Assembly (NCBI GenBank): GCA_023251195.1
Contig: JAHEZG010000059.1
Location: 1 to 8,594, forward strand
Length of the DNA stretch: 8,594 nt
Source of the DNA: Chitinophagaceae bacterium
GTDB lineage: Bacteria; Bacteroidota; Bacteroidia; Chitinophagales; UBA10324
Direction of reading: 5' to 3'
Of the stretch, positions 7,501-8,594 are shown piece after piece. The notes beneath the pieces were generated by a model, which had not been told where the DNA came from, did no database searches, and saw nothing but the letters and a program-made list of their open reading frames with translations. The translations under genes were made by a program, and so were the position numbers. How positions within the stretch are numbered: position 1 is the stretch's first letter; the number at the start of each line of letters is the position of its first letter.

Positions 7501-8139
7501 GCTACAAATGCAACTTCTCAGTACACTACTGTTACTCCTGTTTTACCAACCACATTTACAATAACAGTTACCGATACATTTGGGTGTTTTAATCATGATT
7601 CTGTTATAGTAAATATTTATGTTCCGCCGATAATAAGTGCCGGAAACGATGTGTCAATTATCCCCGGTGAAGAAATTGTTTTATTGGGTTGGATTTCAGG
7701 TGGTGGAACATTTGCATGGCAACCAGCTGATGGAATGGGTAGCAATACAGCAAGCTACACTGTTTCACCGATTGCAACAACCACTTATACAGTTGTGGGA
7801 ACGAATATAAATGGATGTACTAATGCAGATGATGTTGTTGTTACTGTTTTATCTCCTTGTCAAACGCTAATGATGCCAAATGTGTTTTCTCCTAACAATG
7901 ATGGTAAAAATGATTTGTTACTACCGTACATAATTGGAATTGAAGTAGTAACTCAATTTGAAATATATGATCGATGGGGCGAAAGAGTATTCTACGACGA
8001 TGATGCAAAGAAGGGCTGGAACGGAAAAAAGAATACCAGTAATGAAGATTGCCAAATGGGTGTATACATTTATAACATTGTAACTCAATGTGAGGGTAAC
8101 TCAAAAGTTTATAATGGAAATGTAACCCTCATAAAATAG
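4591..8139 (+). CDS. Giant modular surface/secreted protein: N-terminal Cys-rich domain, seven Ig/PKD-like repeats, GEVED insert, T9SS type B sorting domain
   Basis: This is an 1182-residue exported protein, probably surface-attached or released by type IX secretion. Adhesion or matrix interaction is inferred from architecture, as no ligand can be read. Order: signal peptide MKKFFTILFLVSFCFNFKSYA (cleavage about 21/22); a domain common at the start of such proteins (about 22-278; THMMGMDISYQCLGNNTYHI, FYRDCSG, YYESCCRNA, DIDGDSLVYTL); a cadherin-like beta domain (about 281-390; TDPDPGQ, HSFTLTIQDD); seven Ig/PKD-like repeats (about 396-1088); a GEVED domain (about 579-729) inside repeat 3; and a gliding-motility-associated C-terminal domain (about 1091-1182; MPNVFSPNNDGKND, FEIYDRWGERVF, GVYIYNI). 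No catalytic domain is visible. It has its own promoter and a strong terminator, so it is probably monocistronic. The frame is intact. The type IX machinery must be encoded elsewhere. Confidence 0.95.
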   Translation: MKKFFTILFLVSFCFNFKSYATHMMGMDISYQCLGNNTYHITLSFYRDCSGAAQAPTSATINYNSASCGQTLSTTLVQTVNGIEVSPLCPSQIAQSSCNGGALPGVQQYVYEGDITLPVACSDWVVYYESCCRNAAITNISGASSYGIRIEAHIDNTNSLCNNSPIFTTLPVPYICANQPFNYNHGAFDIDGDSLVYTLIDPMDWLGGAPIPYIFPFSANYPLSTTTGSVLFSSSTGQMSFTPNATQITVVAVRVDEYRNGVWIGSTTRDIQLVVLNCNNQVPAVGSPTSITGGYATGPTSFEVCPGQPLGFQLLGTDPDPGQILTVFTNLASVIPGATMTSTGTNPVTSTFYWQPSGTDTGFHSFTLTIQDDACPIFGQQIYSFQIYVLAGTSAGPDVTICGSMSAQLQATGGTTFSWSPATGLSNANISNPIATPAITTTYVVNSNLTGGCSNTDTMVVFVAPPFTFTVAPTLDTICLNQQSQLGITGSANGAPYTYSWLPAATLLGANTSTPSASPAVSTTYNVSITSNAGCTQTSTAVVFVAGIAPPLNLVASPQTICVGQTSQLDINPGGGGNFCTPTYSVACSSGDYIDNFSFNTLANNLTGCSGNVNNYTYYAGAPTTTVNLGSTYPISMQAGPSWGQGFGVWIDYNQNGSFADPGEFVYTSGLSGTTLFSGNVTIPATALPGWTRLRVLCRYATVPTATDYCGASFSYGECEDYDIYIDGGNLTYLWSPAASLSDPTIKNPIASPIQTTTYTLTVTSGGFCSNTDTVIVNVITNYQCSAGNDTSICLGGGSAQLIGSNAVTYSWTSIPAGFTSNISNPVVTPLSNTTYVLYGLNASSCGDYDTVIVNFNPLPGFSAGVDQTMCWYDSVQMVPSGTWVTYNWQPAGTLNNPAIAGPTAVPATTTTYILTVTDANGCAGFDSVVVFVDQPLNLVVTSDTITCMGVGIDVSVDQGITFLWEPSPLATNATSQYTTVTPVLPTTFTITVTDTFGCFNHDSVIVNIYVPPIISAGNDVSIIPGEEIVLLGWISGGGTFAWQPADGMGSNTASYTVSPIATTTYTVVGTNINGCTNADDVVVTVLSPCQTLMMPNVFSPNNDGKNDLLLPYIIGIEVVTQFEIYDRWGERVFYDDDAKKGWNGKKNTSNEDCQMGVYIYNIVTQCEGNSKVYNGNVTLIK
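5776..7854 (+). repeat. Seven tandem Ig/PKD-like protein repeats
   Basis: Within the giant protein, seven diverged repeats lie at about residues 396-464, 467-546, 549-780 (split by the GEVED insert), 784-857, 861-934, 936-1011 and 1014-1088. Each shows AGxDxxIC-like opening strands, an aromatic-W-x-P core strand (FSWSP, YSWLP, YLWSP, YSWTS, YNWQP, FLWEP, FAWQP), a TTY or TTF strand (ITTTYVV, VSTTYNV, QTTTYTL, SNTTYVL, TTTTYIL, LPTTFTI, ATTTYTV), then a glycine-cysteine or serine-cysteine turn and a closing strand such as DTVIVNV. Cysteines sit 51-56 residues apart in the uninterrupted repeats: 402/453, 479/535, 794/846, 871/923 and 948/999. DNA identity between copies is low, so the array is old rather than freshly amplified. 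Confidence 0.85.
6325..6777 (+). other. GEVED domain inserted within Ig/PKD repeat 3
   Basis: Residues about 579-729 carry the GEVED domain pattern (PF20009-like): CTPTYS at the start, GVWIDYNQNGSFADPGEFVY (648-667), TRLRVLCRY (692-700), and the terminal GECEDYDIYI (717-726), where Cys719 replaces the usual Val. The flanks are halves of one Ig/PKD-like repeat: SPQTICVGQTSQLDI before and LTYLWSPAASL to DTVIVNV after. The repeat's cysteines Cys562 and Cys769 are 207 apart; removing about 151 residues restores the 51-56 spacing of the sister repeats. Confidence 0.8.
7861..8136 (+). other. Type B T9SS C-terminal sorting domain (CHU_C / gliding-motility CTERM)
   Basis: Residues 1091-1182 hold the conserved order MPNVFSPNNDGKND (1095-1108), FEIYDRWGERVF (1123-1134), Trp1143, GVYIYNIV (1157-1164) and a short final strand GNVTLIK. 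This family (TIGR04131, PF13585) targets proteins to the type IX secretion system in Bacteroidota. Confidence 0.93.
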
Positions 8140-8172
8140 TAACGAGAAAACTCAGTGTTGCATTTTAACGAA

Positions 8173-8204
8173 CCGAATTGAAGTTTCGTATTCGGAATTT
8201 TTTT
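8173..8204 (+). terminator. Intrinsic terminator after the giant surface protein gene
   Basis: CCGAAT at 8173-8178 pairs perfectly with ATTCGG at 8190-8195. Within the loop GAA (8180-8182) can pair with TTC (8185-8187), lengthening the helix. A seven-T run follows at 8198-8204, 34 bases past the stop codon. There is no T-rich tail on the other strand, so it is directional. Confidence 0.82.
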
Positions 8205-8594
8205 ATGGTTTTTTATTCTTGAAATTTATTGAAGTGTTAAAGCTTTCCTATCGGATTCAATTTTTTTTAAATGAAAGATGTTTTAATATCCGCCGTTAAT
8301 TTACAAAGGTTTATTTTTTTTAATTATTCAATAAGCAATTTTTCGGGGTATAAATTTTTTATCTTCTGAAAAAACAAAATTATCCGGTGTTTGTTTTCCG
8401 TACTTCTTTCTCTATCAGATTATAAGGGTAAATGATGAGATGTGTTTTCAATAAAAAAGATTGGGAGATGTATTTGTAATTGGCATTGTTATTTAATTGC
8501 ATCATACATTATCAATTAAAGAATGGTTAACAGCTAAACAGAAAAAGTAATTTGTGTTTATGACATTATTTAAATACTGCAATGGCGTATGAAT
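8205..8594. other. AT-rich intergenic region without a convincing gene
   Basis: About 390 bases follow the terminator. All frames on both strands are broken frequently. The longest forward ATG frame I found is 32 codons (8271-8369), beginning MKDVLISAVNLQRF and turning Phe-rich, which is the composition expected of T-rich noncoding DNA. An ATG at 8582 (MAYE...) is open to the window edge and could begin the next gene, but nothing upstream supports it. I see no tRNA, no strong hairpin and no TTG/TAnnTTTG pair with good spacing. Confidence 0.55.

Noticed and set aside
5776..7854. Repeat array considered as a CRISPR or DNA-level tandem repeat
   Set aside because: Similarity is at protein level only; units are 70-80 codons long and diverged, with no constant repeats or spacers.
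8271..8369. 32-codon forward frame after the terminator
   Set aside because: It is Phe/Ile-rich, as expected from T-rich noncoding DNA, with no promoter or conserved motif visible.
1..8594. Defence system, mobile element or prophage
   Set aside because: No transposase, integrase, nuclease, toxin-antitoxin pair, terminal inverted repeats or tRNA was seen. The content is envelope genes and one hydrolase operon.

Overview
The window looks like ordinary chromosome from a low-GC, free-living member of the Bacteroidota. The clearest evidence is a 1182-residue secreted protein ending in a gliding-motility-associated C-terminal (type B, type IX secretion) sorting domain, a family largely confined to this phylum. 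Supporting signs are the absence of Shine-Dalgarno sequences, two good matches to the Bacteroidota TTG / TAnnTTTG promoter, Bacteroidota-style lipoproteins, and an OMP_b-brl_2-type barrel. I cannot name the genus; a Chitinophagales- or Cytophagales-like lineage is a guess.

Layout, left to right: the last 29 codons of an unidentified + strand gene (2-91); a hairpin terminator (132-168) serving a - strand small lipoprotein (189-605); an AT-rich divergent spacer (642-963); a + strand Phenol_MetA_deg-type outer-membrane barrel (964-1719); a convergent - strand two-gene operon made of a 110-residue conserved hypothetical and a PhnP-like metallo-beta-lactamase-fold hydrolase, joined by a 4-base GTGA overlap (1761-2854); a short divergent spacer with a near-perfect promoter lying against the start codon of a + strand barrel protein (2921-3538); a DUF4197 lipoprotein or periplasmic protein (3663-4412); a second clear promoter (4539-4568); the giant modular surface protein (4591-8139); an intrinsic terminator (8173-8204); and about 390 bases without a convincing gene.

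Most genes encode envelope or exported proteins: two lipoprotein-like proteins, two predicted outer-membrane barrels and one protein exported by type IX secretion. Only the hydrolase operon looks cytoplasmic. I see no mobile element, CRISPR array, RNA gene or defence system, and the genes do not obviously form one pathway.

The most interesting points are architectural and regulatory. In the giant protein, a roughly 150-residue GEVED domain is inserted inside the third of seven Ig/PKD-like repeats, and the seventh repeat has lost one of two otherwise conserved cysteines. The barrel gene at 2921 has a promoter placed so close to its ATG that a leaderless mRNA is predicted. The protein at 964 has a signal peptide interrupted by charged residues.
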